Source of the DNA: Pseudomonas sp. MWU13-2100
Lineage (GTDB): Bacteria; Pseudomonadota; Gammaproteobacteria; Pseudomonadales; Pseudomonadaceae
Length of the DNA stretch: 64,000 nucleotides
Reading direction: 5' to 3'
Assembly (NCBI RefSeq): GCF_023242365.1
Contig: NZ_JALLIX010000012.1
Span: 62,001-126,000, forward strand
A program made the translations under genes and the position numbers. Under the pieces are notes generated by a model that was given only the letters and a program-made list of their open reading frames with translations, had not been told where the DNA came from and did not search any database. Below, one piece after another: positions 45,006 through 54,913 of the stretch (within the stretch, counting starts at the first letter, position 1; every line of letters starts with the position of its first letter).

Positions 45006-46400
45006 TCAGCGGCTGGCGAGCAGCGCCTGGCCGCGTGCAACGGCCAGCTTCACCTGCGCCGGCGCAGTCCCGCCGATATGGTTGCGGGCATTCACCGAAC
45101 CTTCCAGGGTCAACACCGCGAACACGTCGTCATCGATCTGGTCGCTGAACTTGCGCAGTTCTCCCAAGCTCATTTCCGCCAGATCCTTGCCGGTTTCCAC
45201 GCCGTACTTCACCGCATGGCCGACGATCTCGTGGCAATCACGGAACGGCAGGCCACGGCGCACCAGGTAATCGGCCAGGTCGGTCGCGGTGGAGAAACCT
45301 CGCAGGGCAGCTTCGCGCATCACCGCGTGCTTGGGTTTGATCGCCGGGATCATGTCGGCAAACGCCCGCAACGAATCGCGCAGGGTGTCGGCGGCATCGA
45401 ACAACGGTTCCTTGTCTTCCTGGTTGTCCTTGTTGTAGGCCAGCGGTTGGCCCTTCATCAAGGTCAGCAGGCCCATCAGCGCGCCGAACACCCGGCCGGT
45501 CTTGCCGCGCACCAGTTCCGGCACGTCAGGGTTCTTCTTCTGGGGCATGATCGAGCTACCGGTGCAGAAACGGTCCGGCAGGTCGATGAACTGGAACTGC
45601 GCGCTGGTCCATAGCACCAGTTCTTCGGAGAAGCGCGACAGGTGCATCATCGCGATACTGGCCGCCGAACAGAACTCGATGGCGAAGTCACGATCCGAAA
45701 CGTTGTCCAGGGAGTTGCCGCCGACCGCGTCGAAACCCAGCAGTTGGGCGGTGTATTCACGGTCGATCGGGTAGGTGGTGCCGGCCAGCGCCGCGCTGCC
45801 CAGGGGCATGCGGTTGGTGCGCTTGCGGCAGTCGACCAGGCGCTCGTAGTCGCGGCTGAGCATTTCGAACCAGGCCAGCATGTGGTGCCCGAAGGTTACC
45901 GGCTGGGCGGTCTGCAGGTGCGTGAAACCAGGCATGATGCTGCCGGCTTCGCGCTCGGCCTGTTCCAGCAGGCCTTTTTGCAGGCGGGTGATTTCAGCCA
46001 GGATCAGGTCGATCTCGTCGCGCAGCCACAGGCGGATATCGGTGGCCACCTGGTCGTTGCGGCTGCGCCCGGTGTGCAGCTTCTTGCCGGTGATGCCGAT
46101 ACGGTCGGTCAGGCGCGCTTCGATATTCATGTGCACGTCTTCCAGGTCCACGCGCCAGTCGAATTGGCCGGCCTCGATTTCGCCCTGGATGGTGGTCAGG
46201 CCCGCGGCGATGCTGTCGCGCTCGGCATCGGTCAGTACGCCGACCTTGGCCAGCATCGTGGCGTGGGCGATGGAGCCCATGATGTCGTGGCGATAGAGGC
46301 GCTGGTCGAACGTGACGGAGGCGGTGAAGCGTGCGACGAAGGCGTCGACGGGTTCACTGAAGCGGCCGCCCCAGGACTGATTGGTCTTGTCGGTGCTCAT
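45006..46400 (-). CDS. argH: Argininosuccinate lyase
   Basis: This is a 464-residue enzyme for the last step of arginine synthesis (argininosuccinate to arginine and fumarate). The fumarase/aspartase superfamily signature [15 protein letters not shown] with catalytic Ser is present, as are WGGRFSE near the start, [20 protein letters not shown] and [17 protein letters not shown] (as PGFTHLQ). It is divergent from algZ, as in P. aeruginosa. No ArgR box was identified with confidence in the 185-bp gap. Confidence 0.97.
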   Translation of the reverse strand: MSTDKTNQSWGGRFSEPVDAFVARFTASVTFDQRLYRHDIMGSIAHATMLAKVGVLTDAERDSIAAGLTTIQGEIEAGQFDWRVDLEDVHMNIEARLTDRIGITGKKLHTGRSRNDQVATDIRLWLRDEIDLILAEITRLQKGLLEQAEREAGSIMPGFTHLQTAQPVTFGHHMLAWFEMLSRDYERLVDCRKRTNRMPLGSAALAGTTYPIDREYTAQLLGFDAVGGNSLDNVSDRDFAIEFCSAASIAMMHLSRFSEELVLWTSAQFQFIDLPDRFCTGSSIMPQKKNPDVPELVRGKTGRVFGALMGLLTLMKGQPLAYNKDNQEDKEPLFDAADTLRDSLRAFADMIPAIKPKHAVMREAALRGFSTATDLADYLVRRGLPFRDCHEIVGHAVKYGVETGKDLAEMSLGELRKFSDQIDDDVFAVLTLEGSVNARNHIGGTAPAQVKLAVARGQALLASR

Positions 46401-46585
46401 GGATTCGCTCGTGATCTGCTGAAAGTGGGTTGCCGGAAAAGTCGTCGCCGATCATAACAGGGTTGCGCCAGGGCCCGTCAGCCGGCCGGCGCCCACAGGG
46501 TGGATTTACGGCCCTGGCCGATTATATTTCGACCGAATCTGTCGAACGGCTTGTCGGCGCGGGCGCGGGCGCAGAGACTGGGGCC

Positions 46586-47668
46586 ATGCCTATTTCACGA
46601 TCGAACGGCGGGCGTGATGCGCCCACGACCCAGGAGTTCTTCCTCCCTGAACTCTGCCTGCCCGAGGCGCTGCTGGTGCTGGTGGTGCTGGCTGAGCTGC
46701 TGGTGATGGTGCTGGTGCTGGCCGAGCCGATGCCTGTCGGTTTCGACTGGGTGCGCCTGGCCCTGACCTCCTTGTATGTGCAGTGGATCGTGCTGTTGTC
46801 GGCGGCGTTGTTGTGCGGCGCGCGGGCCTGGCTGGCGCGTTTGCGTCCGGGACTGGCCGGCGTGCTGTGCTGCGCCCTGGTGGTCGGGCTGAGCCTGGTC
46901 TGCACCGGCCTGACCCAGTACTTCTCCCTGGCGGGTCCGTCGTCGGCGGAGGGCGCGCTCGGACACTATCTGCGCCATGGCTTGATCAGCCTCATCATGT
47001 CAGCCCTGATGTTGCGCTACTTTTACCTGCAGAGTCAGTGGCGTCGCCAGCAGCAGGCGGAGTTGCAGGCGCGCATCGAAGCCTTGCAGGCGAGGATCCG
47101 CCCGCACTTCCTGTTCAACAGCCTGAACAGTATCGCCAGCCTGGTGGTGAGCAATCCGCGACAGGCCGAGCAGGCCGTGCTGGACCTGTCCGACCTGTTC
47201 CGTGCCAGCCTGGCCAAACCCGGCAACCTGGTGACGTGGCGTGACGAACTGGAATTAGCGCAACGATATTTGTCGATTGAGCAATATCGTCTTGGCAACC
47301 GTCTACAGTTGGACTGGAGGGTGGGCACAATTCCAGAGGATTTGCCGATCCCGCAATTAACCTTGCAACCACTGTTGGAAAACGCTCTGATCTACGGCAT
47401 CGCACCGCGTATCGAAGGCGGCGTGGTCAGGGTCGAAGCCGACTATAAAGAGGGAGAGTTCATATTGTGTATCAGCAATCCCTACGACGATGCCGCACCA
47501 CGGCAGGTGTCGGGCGGTACTCAATTGGCACTGGCAAATATCGGTGCCCGACTTACGGCACTTTTCGGGCCTCGCGCTAGTCTTAGCGTGGATCGCCGTG
47601 ACGGTCGTCACTTCACCTGTCTACGCTATCCTTGTGCGAGACTCACGCAGGAATCCAGTGCAATATGA
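46586..47668 (+). CDS. algZ: Sensor protein AlgZ (FimS), LytS-type histidine kinase
   Basis: This is a 360-residue membrane sensor. Residues 27-150 hold four or more hydrophobic helices, followed by the LytS-family His_kinase block IRPHFLFNSLNSIASLV with His174, and a short ATPase-like end (QLTLQPLLENALIYGIAPR, LALANIGARL). It partners AlgR in alginate, twitching and virulence control. The start MPISRSN (46586) is close to the known length of about 358; the upstream frame is Gly/Ala-rich leader. Its TGA overlaps the algR ATG (ATGA), giving coupled translation. The G box of normal kinases is weak, as expected for AlgZ. Confidence 0.94.
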   Translation: MPISRSNGGRDAPTTQEFFLPELCLPEALLVLVVLAELLVMVLVLAEPMPVGFDWVRLALTSLYVQWIVLLSAALLCGARAWLARLRPGLAGVLCCALVVGLSLVCTGLTQYFSLAGPSSAEGALGHYLRHGLISLIMSALMLRYFYLQSQWRRQQQAELQARIEALQARIRPHFLFNSLNSIASLVVSNPRQAEQAVLDLSDLFRASLAKPGNLVTWRDELELAQRYLSIEQYRLGNRLQLDWRVGTIPEDLPIPQLTLQPLLENALIYGIAPRIEGGVVRVEADYKEGEFILCISNPYDDAAPRQVSGGTQLALANIGARLTALFGPRASLSVDRRDGRHFTCLRYPCARLTQESSAI

Positions 47669-48411
47669 ATGTCCTGATCGTTGATGACGAACCCCTGGCC
47701 CGCGAGCGCCTGAGCCGTTTGGTCGGCGAACTCGAGGGTTACAGTGTCCTGGAACCCAGCGCCACCAATGGCGAAGAGGCATTGTCCCTGATCGACAGCC
47801 TCAAACCTGATGTGGTGCTGCTCGATATCCGCATGCCCGGCCTTGACGGCCTGCAAGTGGCGGCGCGGTTGTGCGAACGCGAAGCGCCGCCGGCCGTGGT
47901 GTTCTGTACCGCCCATGACGAATTTGCCTTGGAAGCGTTCCAGGTCAGCGCCGTGGGTTACCTGGTCAAGCCCGTGCGTGCCGAGCATCTGCTTGAAGCG
48001 CTGAAGAAGGCCGAGCGTCCCAACCGCGTGCAACTGGCGGCCCTGACACGACCCGCCGCCGAATCCGGCGCCGGTCCGCGCAGTCATATCAGCGCCCGCA
48101 CCCGCAAGGGCATCGAGCTGATTCCGCTGGACCAGGTGATCTATTTCATTGCCGACCACAAGTACGTGACCCTGCGCCATGAAGGGGGCGAAGTGCTGCT
48201 GGACGAGCCCTTGAAGGCCCTGGAGGACGAGTTCGGTGACCGCTTTGTGCGCATTCACCGCAACGCACTGGTGGCCCGCGAACGTATCGAGCGCTTGCAA
48301 CGTACGCCGTTGGGACACTTTCAGCTGTTCCTCAAGGGCCTGGGCGGCGACGCGCTGATCGTCAGCCGACGCCATGTCGCCGGCGTGCGCAAGATGATGC
48401 AACAGCTTTAA
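47665..48411 (+). CDS. algR: LytTR response regulator AlgR
   Basis: This is a 248-residue regulator. The receiver domain (1-120) has acidic pocket DDEP, phospho-acceptor Asp54 in VLLDIRMPGLDG, and the Lys in YLVKPV. The LytTR DNA-binding domain (about 145-245) has KGIELIPLDQVIYFIADHKYVTLRH and FVRIHRNALVARERI. AlgR controls algD, rhamnolipid and type IV pilus genes in Pseudomonas. It overlaps algZ by four bases; the following hemC has its own 139-bp upstream region. Confidence 0.97.
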   Translation: MNVLIVDDEPLARERLSRLVGELEGYSVLEPSATNGEEALSLIDSLKPDVVLLDIRMPGLDGLQVAARLCEREAPPAVVFCTAHDEFALEAFQVSAVGYLVKPVRAEHLLEALKKAERPNRVQLAALTRPAAESGAGPRSHISARTRKGIELIPLDQVIYFIADHKYVTLRHEGGEVLLDEPLKALEDEFGDRFVRIHRNALVARERIERLQRTPLGHFQLFLKGLGGDALIVSRRHVAGVRKMMQQL

Positions 48412-48476
48412 TCCGTGCCTTGCGCGAGACGCAGGGTACCGTCCACCCGGTATTTCCAGGCCAGGGAGGCCGCTTA

Positions 48477-48494
48477 TTGACTGATACAAGTCAA
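48477..48494. promoter_or_regulatory. TTGACT-N6-AGTCAA inverted repeat ahead of hemC
   Basis: The arms are TTGACT (48477-48482) and AGTCAA (48489-48494). The left arm could be a -35 element, and TTATTAT at about 48511 could contribute a -10. The core TTGAC-N8-GTCAA is the same as in the kauB upstream region. Confidence 0.4.
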
Positions 48495-48550
48495 AGCGGG
48501 CCGGGCCGAGCTGTTATTATCTGCCGTATCTATTCAGTACGGATCGATCC

Positions 48551-49492
48551 ATGTCTTCTCGCGAAATCCGCATCGCTACCCGTAAGAGCGCGCTGGCCCT
48601 GTGGCAGGCCGAATACGTCAAGGCCCGCCTGGAGCAGGCTCATCCCGGTTTGTCGGTGGTCCTGGTGCCCATGGTCAGTCGCGGCGACAAGCTGCTGGAC
48701 TCGCCGCTGTCGAAAATCGGCGGCAAGGGGCTGTTCGTCAAGGAACTGGAAACCGCGTTGCTCGAACACGAGGCCGACATCGCCGTGCACTCGATGAAAG
48801 ACGTGCCGATGGATTTCCCCGAAGGGCTTGGCCTGTTCTGCATCTGCGAGCGCGAAGACCCGCGCGACGCCTTCGTCTCCAACACCTTCGCCAGCCTTGA
48901 CGCGCTGCCGGCCGGCAGCGTGGTCGGCACCTCGAGCCTGCGCCGCCAGGCGCAATTGTTGACCCGTCGGCCCGACCTGCAGATCCGCTTCCTGCGCGGC
49001 AACGTCAATACCCGTCTGGCCAAGTTGGATGCCGGTGAGTACGACGCGATTATCCTCGCCGCCGCCGGTCTGATCCGTCTCGGCTTTGCAGACCGCATCA
49101 CCTCGGCCATCAACGTCGAAGACAGCCTGCCGGCTGGTGGCCAGGGCGCGGTGGGCATCGAGTGCCGCAGTGCCGACACGCAAATTCATGCCCTGCTGGC
49201 GCCCCTGCACCATGCCGATACTGCCGTGCGGGTCACCGCCGAGCGTGCCTTGAACAAGCACCTGAATGGCGGTTGCCAGGTGCCGATAGCCTGTTACGCC
49301 GTGCTCGAAGGCGAGCAGATCTGGCTGCGTGGCCTGGTCGGCGATCCCAAGGGCGGCCTGCTGCTCAGCGCCGATGCCCGGGCTCCGCAAAGTGAGGCCC
49401 AGGCCCTCGGCGTACAGGTCGCGCAAGCGTTGCTGGCCCAGGGCGCGGATGCGATTCTCCAGGCGGTCTACGGCGAGGCCGGCGAAGAGTGA
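48551..49492 (+). CDS. hemC: Hydroxymethylbilane synthase (porphobilinogen deaminase)
   Basis: This is a 313-residue enzyme that polymerises four porphobilinogens into hydroxymethylbilane. The dipyrromethane cofactor cysteine is Cys242 in [49 protein letters not shown] and [11 protein letters not shown] are the usual family blocks. It is the first gene of the haem operon hemC-hemD-hemX-hemY and overlaps hemD by four bases (GTGA). Confidence 0.98.
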   Translation: MSSREIRIATRKSALALWQAEYVKARLEQAHPGLSVVLVPMVSRGDKLLDSPLSKIGGKGLFVKELETALLEHEADIAVHSMKDVPMDFPEGLGLFCICEREDPRDAFVSNTFASLDALPAGSVVGTSSLRRQAQLLTRRPDLQIRFLRGNVNTRLAKLDAGEYDAIILAAAGLIRLGFADRITSAINVEDSLPAGGQGAVGIECRSADTQIHALLAPLHHADTAVRVTAERALNKHLNGGCQVPIACYAVLEGEQIWLRGLVGDPKGGLLLSADARAPQSEAQALGVQVAQALLAQGADAILQAVYGEAGEE

Positions 49493-50256
49493 GTGGTTGG
49501 CGCCTGTTGCTGACCCGGCCGGCGTCAGAGTCGGCGGAGCTGGCGAGCACCCTGGCCGCGGCGGGGGTGTTCAGCAGCAGCCTGCCGTTGCTGGAGATCG
49601 AACCCTTGCCCCTCGGCGGCGCCGGGCGGGCGATGATCTACGACCTGGCCCACTATCAAGCGGTGATCGTGGTCAGCAAACCGGCGGCGCGCCTGGCGGT
49701 CGAGCTGGTGGACCAGTACTGGCCGCAGCCGCCGTTCCTGCAATGGCTCACGGTTGGTGCCGCGACCGCGCGGATCCTCGCTGATTATGGCCTTGAGGTT
49801 GATTATCCAGCCGAGGGCGACGACAGTGAGGCCTTGCTGGCTTTACCGGCGTTGCAACAGGCGTTGGCGCAGCCCGAGCCGAGGGTCTTGATCCTGCGTG
49901 GCGAGGGCGGGCGCGAGCTGCTGGCCGAGCGTTTGCGCAGCCAGGGTGCTAGTGTCGACTACCTTGAGTTGTACCGTCGGTTGCTGCCCGACTATGCCGA
50001 GGGCATCCTCGCCCAGCGTGTCGCGGCGGAACGCCTGAACGCCCTGGTGGTCAGCAGTGGGCAGGGTTTTCAACACCTGCTCCAGTTGGCGGCGACAGCC
50101 TGGCCGGAACTGGCGCGCCTGCCGTTGTTTGTTCCAAGCCCGCGGGTGGCCGAAATGGCCCGCGCCGCAGGGGCCCAACATGTGGTGGATTGTCGTGGCG
50201 CCAGCGCCACGGCCTTGCTAGCGGCGTTGCGGGGGCATCCCGAACCCGCTCTCTAG
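49489..50256 (+). CDS. hemD: Uroporphyrinogen-III synthase
   Basis: This is a 255-residue cyclase that closes and inverts ring D to make uroporphyrinogen III. Sequence conservation in HemD is low, but [23 protein letters not shown], the internal [30 protein letters not shown] and the location directly after hemC are decisive. GTG 49489 is used as start, overlapping the hemC TGA. HemX follows after 18 bp. Confidence 0.93.
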   Translation: MSGWRLLLTRPASESAELASTLAAAGVFSSSLPLLEIEPLPLGGAGRAMIYDLAHYQAVIVVSKPAARLAVELVDQYWPQPPFLQWLTVGAATARILADYGLEVDYPAEGDDSEALLALPALQQALAQPEPRVLILRGEGGRELLAERLRSQGASVDYLELYRRLLPDYAEGILAQRVAAERLNALVVSSGQGFQHLLQLAATAWPELARLPLFVPSPRVAEMARAAGAQHVVDCRGASATALLAALRGHPEPAL

Positions 50257-50274
50257 AATGCAAAGGATGGACAC

Positions 50275-51402
50275 GTGAGCGAAACAGCCTTGCCCAAAGA
50301 AGAAGCCCAGCCGGTGGTCGATACCCCGGCTCAACCGCCGGTGGCGCCCGCGGCGCGTCGTGGCAATGGCCTGGCACTCCTCGCCCTGTTGCTCGGCGCC
50401 GCTGGCGCGGCGGCGGGCGGCTGGGGTGTCTGGCAGGTGCGCAACCTGCAAGCCAACCACCAACAGCAAACCGGGCAACTGCAAGACCTGGGCAATCAGG
50501 CGCAGTCCCTCAAACTGAGCGAGCAGCAGTTGGCCTCGCGCCTGGATCAATTGCCGGGGGCCGGCGAGCTGGAGGAGCGTCGGCGCCTGGTGACGCAGCT
50601 GCAGGGCGATCAGCAGCGCCTCAGCCAGCGCCTGGAAAGCGTGCTGGGTGCCAGCCGCAAGGACTGGCGCCTGGCCGAGGCCGAGCATCTGCTGCGCCTG
50701 GCCAGCCTGCGCTTGTCGGCGTTGCAGGACATCACCAGCGCCCTGGCCCTGGTGCAGGGTGCCGACGATATCCTGCGCGAACAGAACGATCCGGGCTCCT
50801 TTGCCGCTCGCGAGCAGGTGGCCAAGAGCCTGGCCGCGCTGCGCAGCACCGAGCAGCCGGACCGCACCGGCCTGTTCCTGGAGCTGGGCGCCTTGCGCGA
50901 CCAGACGCGCCAGCTCAACGAGTTGGCGCCGGAGTACAAGGACCGCGGCGATTCCTTGCTCGGCCTGACCGCCGACGGTGATGGCGCCAGCCGTTGGGCC
51001 GTGTGGTGGGATGAGATCTCGCGTTATATCCGCATCGACTTCAATGCCAACAAGAACGTCCGGCCGTTGCTCGCCGGGGAAAGCCTGATGCAGGTCCGCC
51101 TGGCCCTCAGCCTGGCCCTGGAGCAGGCCCAGTGGGCGGCGTTGAACGGCCAGGCCGGGGTTTATACCCAGGCCTTGACCGAGGCCCGCGATGTGTTGAC
51201 CGGCAGCTTCAACCCGGACAATCCACAGAGCAAGGTCATGATCGAGCGCCTGGCCGAGTTGAGCAAACAGCCGGTGACCGTGGTCACGCCGGACCTGGCC
51301 GGAACCCTGGCGGCGGTACAGGCCTATCTCGAGCGGCGCCATGTCGAGATCGAGACCCCGGTCAGTCCGAGCGTGACCCCGGTCGAGGGGACCAGCCCAT
51401 GA
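50275..51402 (+). CDS. hemX: HemX, membrane-anchored haem-operon protein
   Basis: This is a 375-residue protein. A Pro/Ala-rich cytoplasmic start (1-27) leads to one membrane helix (about residues 31-50, GLALLALLLGAAGAAAGGWG), then a periplasmic coiled-coil region (NLQANHQQQTGQLQDLGNQAQSLKLSEQQ) and the HemX core DWRLAEAEHLLRLASLRL. The family is often labelled uroporphyrinogen-III C-methyltransferase, but no SAM-methyltransferase motifs are present, so that label should not be trusted here. GTG 50275 follows AAAGGATGG. The stop overlaps the hemY ATG. Confidence 0.92.
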   Translation: MSETALPKEEAQPVVDTPAQPPVAPAARRGNGLALLALLLGAAGAAAGGWGVWQVRNLQANHQQQTGQLQDLGNQAQSLKLSEQQLASRLDQLPGAGELEERRRLVTQLQGDQQRLSQRLESVLGASRKDWRLAEAEHLLRLASLRLSALQDITSALALVQGADDILREQNDPGSFAAREQVAKSLAALRSTEQPDRTGLFLELGALRDQTRQLNELAPEYKDRGDSLLGLTADGDGASRWAVWWDEISRYIRIDFNANKNVRPLLAGESLMQVRLALSLALEQAQWAALNGQAGVYTQALTEARDVLTGSFNPDNPQSKVMIERLAELSKQPVTVVTPDLAGTLAAVQAYLERRHVEIETPVSPSVTPVEGTSP

Positions 51403-52622
51403 AGCGCTTCCTCCTGATCCTGGTACTGGTCGTCGCCCTGGCGGCGGGCCTCGGCTATGCGATCTCGCGGCACGCGGGCTACGTCCTGATCGCCTATGAC
51501 AGCTTCCGTTACGAATCGAGCCTGTGGGCCTTCCTGGCCGTGCTGCTGCTGGTGTGGCTGGTGCTGTGGCTGCTGAAATTCCTGGTGGGGTTGCTGACCA
51601 CTTCGGGTTCCGTGGCCAATCCCTGGTCCCGGCGCAATCGCAGCCGGCGTACCCAGGTGGCCATCGAGCAGGGTCAGATGGACCTGGCCGAGGGCCGCTG
51701 GGCCAGCGCCCAGCGCCACTTGCAACGGGCCGCCGAGGCTGAGCGCCAGCCGCTGCTGTACTACCTCGGCGCGGCGCGGGCCGCCAATGAACAAGGCAAG
51801 TACGAGGAGTGCGATAACCTGCTCGAGCGCGCGCTCGAGCGCCAGCCCCAGGCCGAGCTGGCGATTGCTCTCAGTCACGCGCAGTTGCAAGTCGACCGTG
51901 GCGACAGCGAGGGTGCGCTGAATACCCTGCAAGCCATGCATGAGCGTCATCCCCACAGCATCCAGGTCCTGCGTCAGTTGCAGCGCCTGTATCAGCAGCG
52001 TGGCGACTGGTCGGCGCTGATCCGTCTGTTGCCGGAGTTGCGCAAGGACAAGGTGCTGGCCAAGGCTGAGTTGGCCGAACTGGAACGCCGCGCCTGGGGT
52101 GAGAACCTGAGCCTGGCGGCCCAGCGTGAAGAGGGCGAGGCGGGGCTGCAAGCGCTGGATCGGGCCTGGCAGCAATTGAGCTCGGCGCAGCGTCAGGAGC
52201 CGCCATTGGTGCTGGCCTATGCCGAGCAATTGCGTCAGCTCGGCGCCGACCCCCAGGCCGAAGAGGCGCTGCGCGAGGCGCTCAAGCGCCGCTACGACAG
52301 CCACTTGGCGCGTTTGTACGGCTTGTTGCGCGGGCGTGACCCGGCCCGGCAGCTGCAGACGGCGGAAGGCTGGTTGAAAGACCATCCGGAGGATGCCGGC
52401 CTGCTGCTGACACTGGGCCGTCTGAGCCTGCAAAACAGTCTGTGGGGCAAGGCTCGCGACTACCTGGAAAGCAGCCTGCGGGTGCAGCGCCATCCTGAAG
52501 CCTGCGCGGAGCTGGCGCGATTGCTCGCTCAACTCGGTGATACCGAGCGCAGCAATCAGTTATTCCAGGAAGGCCTGGGCCTGTTGGACAAGCGTTTGTT
52601 GGCCGCGCCACTGCCGGTGTGA
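51399..52622 (+). CDS. hemY: HemY, TPR membrane protein of the haem operon
   Basis: This is a 407-residue protein with two N-terminal membrane helices (residues 3-22 and about 44-66), then a long helical repeat region of TPR type (for example QPLLYYLGAARAANEQGKYEECDNLLERALERQPQAELAIAL). This is the gamma-proteobacterial HemY, not protoporphyrinogen oxidase. The ATG overlaps the hemX stop (ATGA). The operon ends at a hairpin 11 bases after the stop. The role in haem synthesis is by genetic linkage; the biochemical function is unclear. Confidence 0.92.
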   Translation: MKRFLLILVLVVALAAGLGYAISRHAGYVLIAYDSFRYESSLWAFLAVLLLVWLVLWLLKFLVGLLTTSGSVANPWSRRNRSRRTQVAIEQGQMDLAEGRWASAQRHLQRAAEAERQPLLYYLGAARAANEQGKYEECDNLLERALERQPQAELAIALSHAQLQVDRGDSEGALNTLQAMHERHPHSIQVLRQLQRLYQQRGDWSALIRLLPELRKDKVLAKAELAELERRAWGENLSLAAQREEGEAGLQALDRAWQQLSSAQRQEPPLVLAYAEQLRQLGADPQAEEALREALKRRYDSHLARLYGLLRGRDPARQLQTAEGWLKDHPEDAGLLLTLGRLSLQNSLWGKARDYLESSLRVQRHPEACAELARLLAQLGDTERSNQLFQEGLGLLDKRLLAAPLPV

Positions 52623-52632
52623 ACGGTTCTGG

Positions 52633-52664
52633 AAGACGGGATGCGGCTTCAGGCATCCCGTCTT
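52633..52664 (+). terminator. Terminator of the haem operon
   Basis: AAGACGGGATGC (52633-52644) pairs with GCATCCCGTCTT (52653-52664), a perfect 12-bp stem directly after hemY. Confidence 0.9.
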
Positions 52665-52847
52665 GGCGTGTCAGGATGCTTCCCTGTCCGTGATGAAGTC
52701 CGATTCCTACTATTGGCTTAATGGTTTCATAGGATGTCCGTCGGTAATTCCTTACAGGCTTAAGGAATTGTCTGCTCTGGCTCGCCTTGAAAGGGCCAAG
52801 GGCTTTCCTCTACCGTAACCGCCTGTCTCTCCTGTTACGGATAAGCC

Positions 52848-53363
52848 ATGTTCTTGGCCCGCTCACGTTCTCTGTTCTCCCTGGCCTTGTTGACAGGTGC
52901 CCTGGTCATGGGGGCGTCGCTGTACCTGGAGCGTGTGACGGGGCTGGAGCCTTGCTCACTGTGCATCGTCCAGCGCTTTTTTCTCGCCGGGTTCTGCCTG
53001 GTCAGCCTGACGGCGACGCTGCACGGCCCCGGTCGTATTGGCCGCTGGGTTTATGGCGGTCTCGACCTGCTGCTGGCCCTGGCCGGTGCCGCGACGGCGG
53101 CGCGGCAGGTCTTGCTGCAGCGGGTGCCGGCCGAACAGCTGATGATCTGCCAACCCGACCTGCATTGTCTGATCCAGCAGGTACCGACCCTTGAGGCGTT
53201 CAAGCTGATGTTCCGGGCCACGGCCGAATGCGCGGAGATCCAGTGGACTCTGTTCGACCTGAGCATTCCCGAGTGGAGCCTGCTGGCTTTCGTCGGCATG
53301 AGCCTGCTGATGATCTATCAGTTGGTGGGGCCGGATTCGATGGCGGGCGGGGAGCAAAAGTAA
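52848..53363 (+). CDS. dsbB: Disulfide bond formation protein DsbB family
   Basis: This is a 171-residue inner-membrane protein with four hydrophobic helices. The first periplasmic redox pair is CSLC (LEPCSLCIVQRFF) and the second is in MICQPDLHCLIQ, as in DsbB proteins that reoxidise DsbA with ubiquinone. Pseudomonads carry two such genes; the copy at this place next to algQ has been called dsbH or dsbB2. No clear Shine-Dalgarno sequence was found, but GGATAAGCC precedes ATG 52848. Confidence 0.92.
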   Translation: MFLARSRSLFSLALLTGALVMGASLYLERVTGLEPCSLCIVQRFFLAGFCLVSLTATLHGPGRIGRWVYGGLDLLLALAGAATAARQVLLQRVPAEQLMICQPDLHCLIQQVPTLEAFKLMFRATAECAEIQWTLFDLSIPEWSLLAFVGMSLLMIYQLVGPDSMAGGEQK

Positions 53364-53551
53364 CCGGCAGTCGTGCTTCGGATTAAACACTTGTATGAAC
53401 TTTCTCTCCTGCGTACCTTGAAGCAGGTGTCGAGCGGGCATAATCTGGCCCGCATCGCGTTATCGCAATCAGCTTGTTCTGTTTGGCCAAGTCAGGAGCC
53501 CCGATGTGCTCGGGGTATCGGTCGGCATGACCCAGAAGGGAAGAGATCACC

Positions 53552-54010
53552 ATGCTCGAAAGTTGTCGGAATGCTCAGGAACGCTGGGGTGGAGTGCATC
53601 TGCTGATCGATCGCTGGCTGAAGGAGCGTCATGAGCTCGTGCGGGCCTATGACGCCCTCGGTGCCGAGCCGGATGCGCTGGCACAGAATCCCAGGCCCTT
53701 GCAGGAGTTCTGCGGTCTGCTGGTTGATTATGTGTCGGCCGGCCACTTCGAGATCTATGAGCAGTTGACCGGCGAGGCCAAGGCCTTCGGCGACAAGCGT
53801 GGGCTGGAGTTGGCCGAGACGATCTACCCGCGTATCGATGTGATTACCGAGAAGCTGCTGGCCTTCAACGACCTGTGCGACGAAGGTCAGTGCGTCGCGC
53901 ATAAATTCCAGGAGCTCGGTGGCCTGCTTCACGAGCGCTTCGAGCTGGAAGATTGTCTGATCGAAGTGCTGCATACGGCCCACAAGGAAAAGGTTGAAGC
54001 CCAGGCCTGA
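53552..54010 (+). CDS. algQ: AlgQ / Rsd anti-sigma-70 factor
   Basis: This is a 152-residue helical protein of the Rsd/AlgQ family ([73 protein letters not shown] block [40 protein letters not shown]). It binds region 4 of sigma-70 and in Pseudomonas positively affects alginate and siderophore genes. AAGGGAAGAGATCACC sets ATG 53552. A bidirectional terminator separates it from the convergent FKBP gene. Confidence 0.96.
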   Translation: MLESCRNAQERWGGVHLLIDRWLKERHELVRAYDALGAEPDALAQNPRPLQEFCGLLVDYVSAGHFEIYEQLTGEAKAFGDKRGLELAETIYPRIDVITEKLLAFNDLCDEGQCVAHKFQELGGLLHERFELEDCLIEVLHTAHKEKVEAQA

Positions 54011-54028
54011 TCGTAATGGCTACACATG

Positions 54029-54056
54029 AAAACGGTGCGCTCAGGCGCACCGTTTT
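54029..54056. terminator. Bidirectional terminator between algQ and FKBP gene
   Basis: AAAACGGTGCGC (54029-54040) and GCGCACCGTTTTT (54044-54056) form a 12-bp stem with loop TCA(G), with A/T tracts on both sides. Confidence 0.93.
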
Positions 54057-54074
54057 TCGTTGTGGCGGCGCCGC

Positions 54075-54740
54075 TCAACTGGCCACGCCGAGTAGCTCGA
54101 TTTCGAACACCAGCGGTGTATACGGCGCGATCAGATCGCCGGCACCGTCCGCGCCATACGCCTGTGCCGAGGGCAGCACCAGGCGCCATTTCGCACCGAC
54201 GGGCATCTGTGGCAAGGCGCTGCGCCAGCCATTGATCACGCTGTCCAGACGAAACCATTGTGGCTGCCGATTCTGATCGAACACCGTGCCATTGGGCAGG
54301 CGTCCGACATAGCGCACCTGGACCTTGCCGTTGGCCGCGACTTTTTCTCCGCTGCCGGGCGTCAGCTCGGTCATCAGGATACCGTCGGCCAATTCTTGGA
54401 CGCCGGGTTTGGCCTTTTCTTCTGCGAGGAATTTTCGCTCAGCTTCCAGCGCAATTTCGCTCTGTGGTTTGGCCGCATCCTGAGCGACCTGGGCATCATG
54501 CACGATGAGAATCTGTTGGATGCGTTCGTCCGTCAAGGCCAGCGGTTTGCCCTGGTAGGCCTGCTTCAAACCGTCGAGCAAGGCCTTGATCTGCAGGTCC
54601 GGAACATCCTGGCGCAGACGCTCGCCGAGGCTGGCGCCGAGGCTGTAGGCAAGGTCGTGAGCGTCGTCGTTCGCGACCTCTGGCGCGGCCTGCGCAAGCG
54701 ACCAGAACACACACAGTGACAACAGGAAATAACGCGGCAT
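54075..54740 (-). CDS. Exported FKBP-type peptidyl-prolyl isomerase
   Basis: This is a 221-residue periplasmic protein. The signal peptide (MPRYFLLSLCVFWSLAQA) is cleaved before APEVAND. An FKBP_N dimerisation helix part (LAYSLGASLGERLRQDVPDLQIKALLDGLKQAYQGKPLALT) leads to a C-terminal FKBP domain (VQVRYVGRLPNGTVFDQ...VINGWRSALPQMPVGAKWRLVLPSAQAYGADGAG...LVFEIELLGV). ATG 54740 has GGAGAG seven bases upstream; GTG 54746 is an alternative. It is of the FkpA/Mip type, a folding helper for exported proteins. It converges with algQ. Confidence 0.93.
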   Translation of the reverse strand: MPRYFLLSLCVFWSLAQAAPEVANDDAHDLAYSLGASLGERLRQDVPDLQIKALLDGLKQAYQGKPLALTDERIQQILIVHDAQVAQDAAKPQSEIALEAERKFLAEEKAKPGVQELADGILMTELTPGSGEKVAANGKVQVRYVGRLPNGTVFDQNRQPQWFRLDSVINGWRSALPQMPVGAKWRLVLPSAQAYGADGAGDLIAPYTPLVFEIELLGVAS

Positions 54741-54913
54741 AAGCACTCTCCGACCTCAGGTGCAGGAGATTATGCCAGTGCTCCGGGTGGGTTGCTGAAG
54801 AAGCATTTTTCAATGCATGCAACGCAGGCTCTTCGATACTGTCAACATGCCCTAGCGGCGGTAGTCCCAGAGGGCTAGTATGAGCCGCATTCACGTCAGT
54901 CAGGAGGTACACC

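Noticed and set aside
50275..51402. Annotation of HemX as uroporphyrinogen-III C-methyltransferase enzyme
   Set aside because: The protein has a membrane helix and coiled coil but no SAM-binding or methyltransferase motifs; the name is inherited from operon context.
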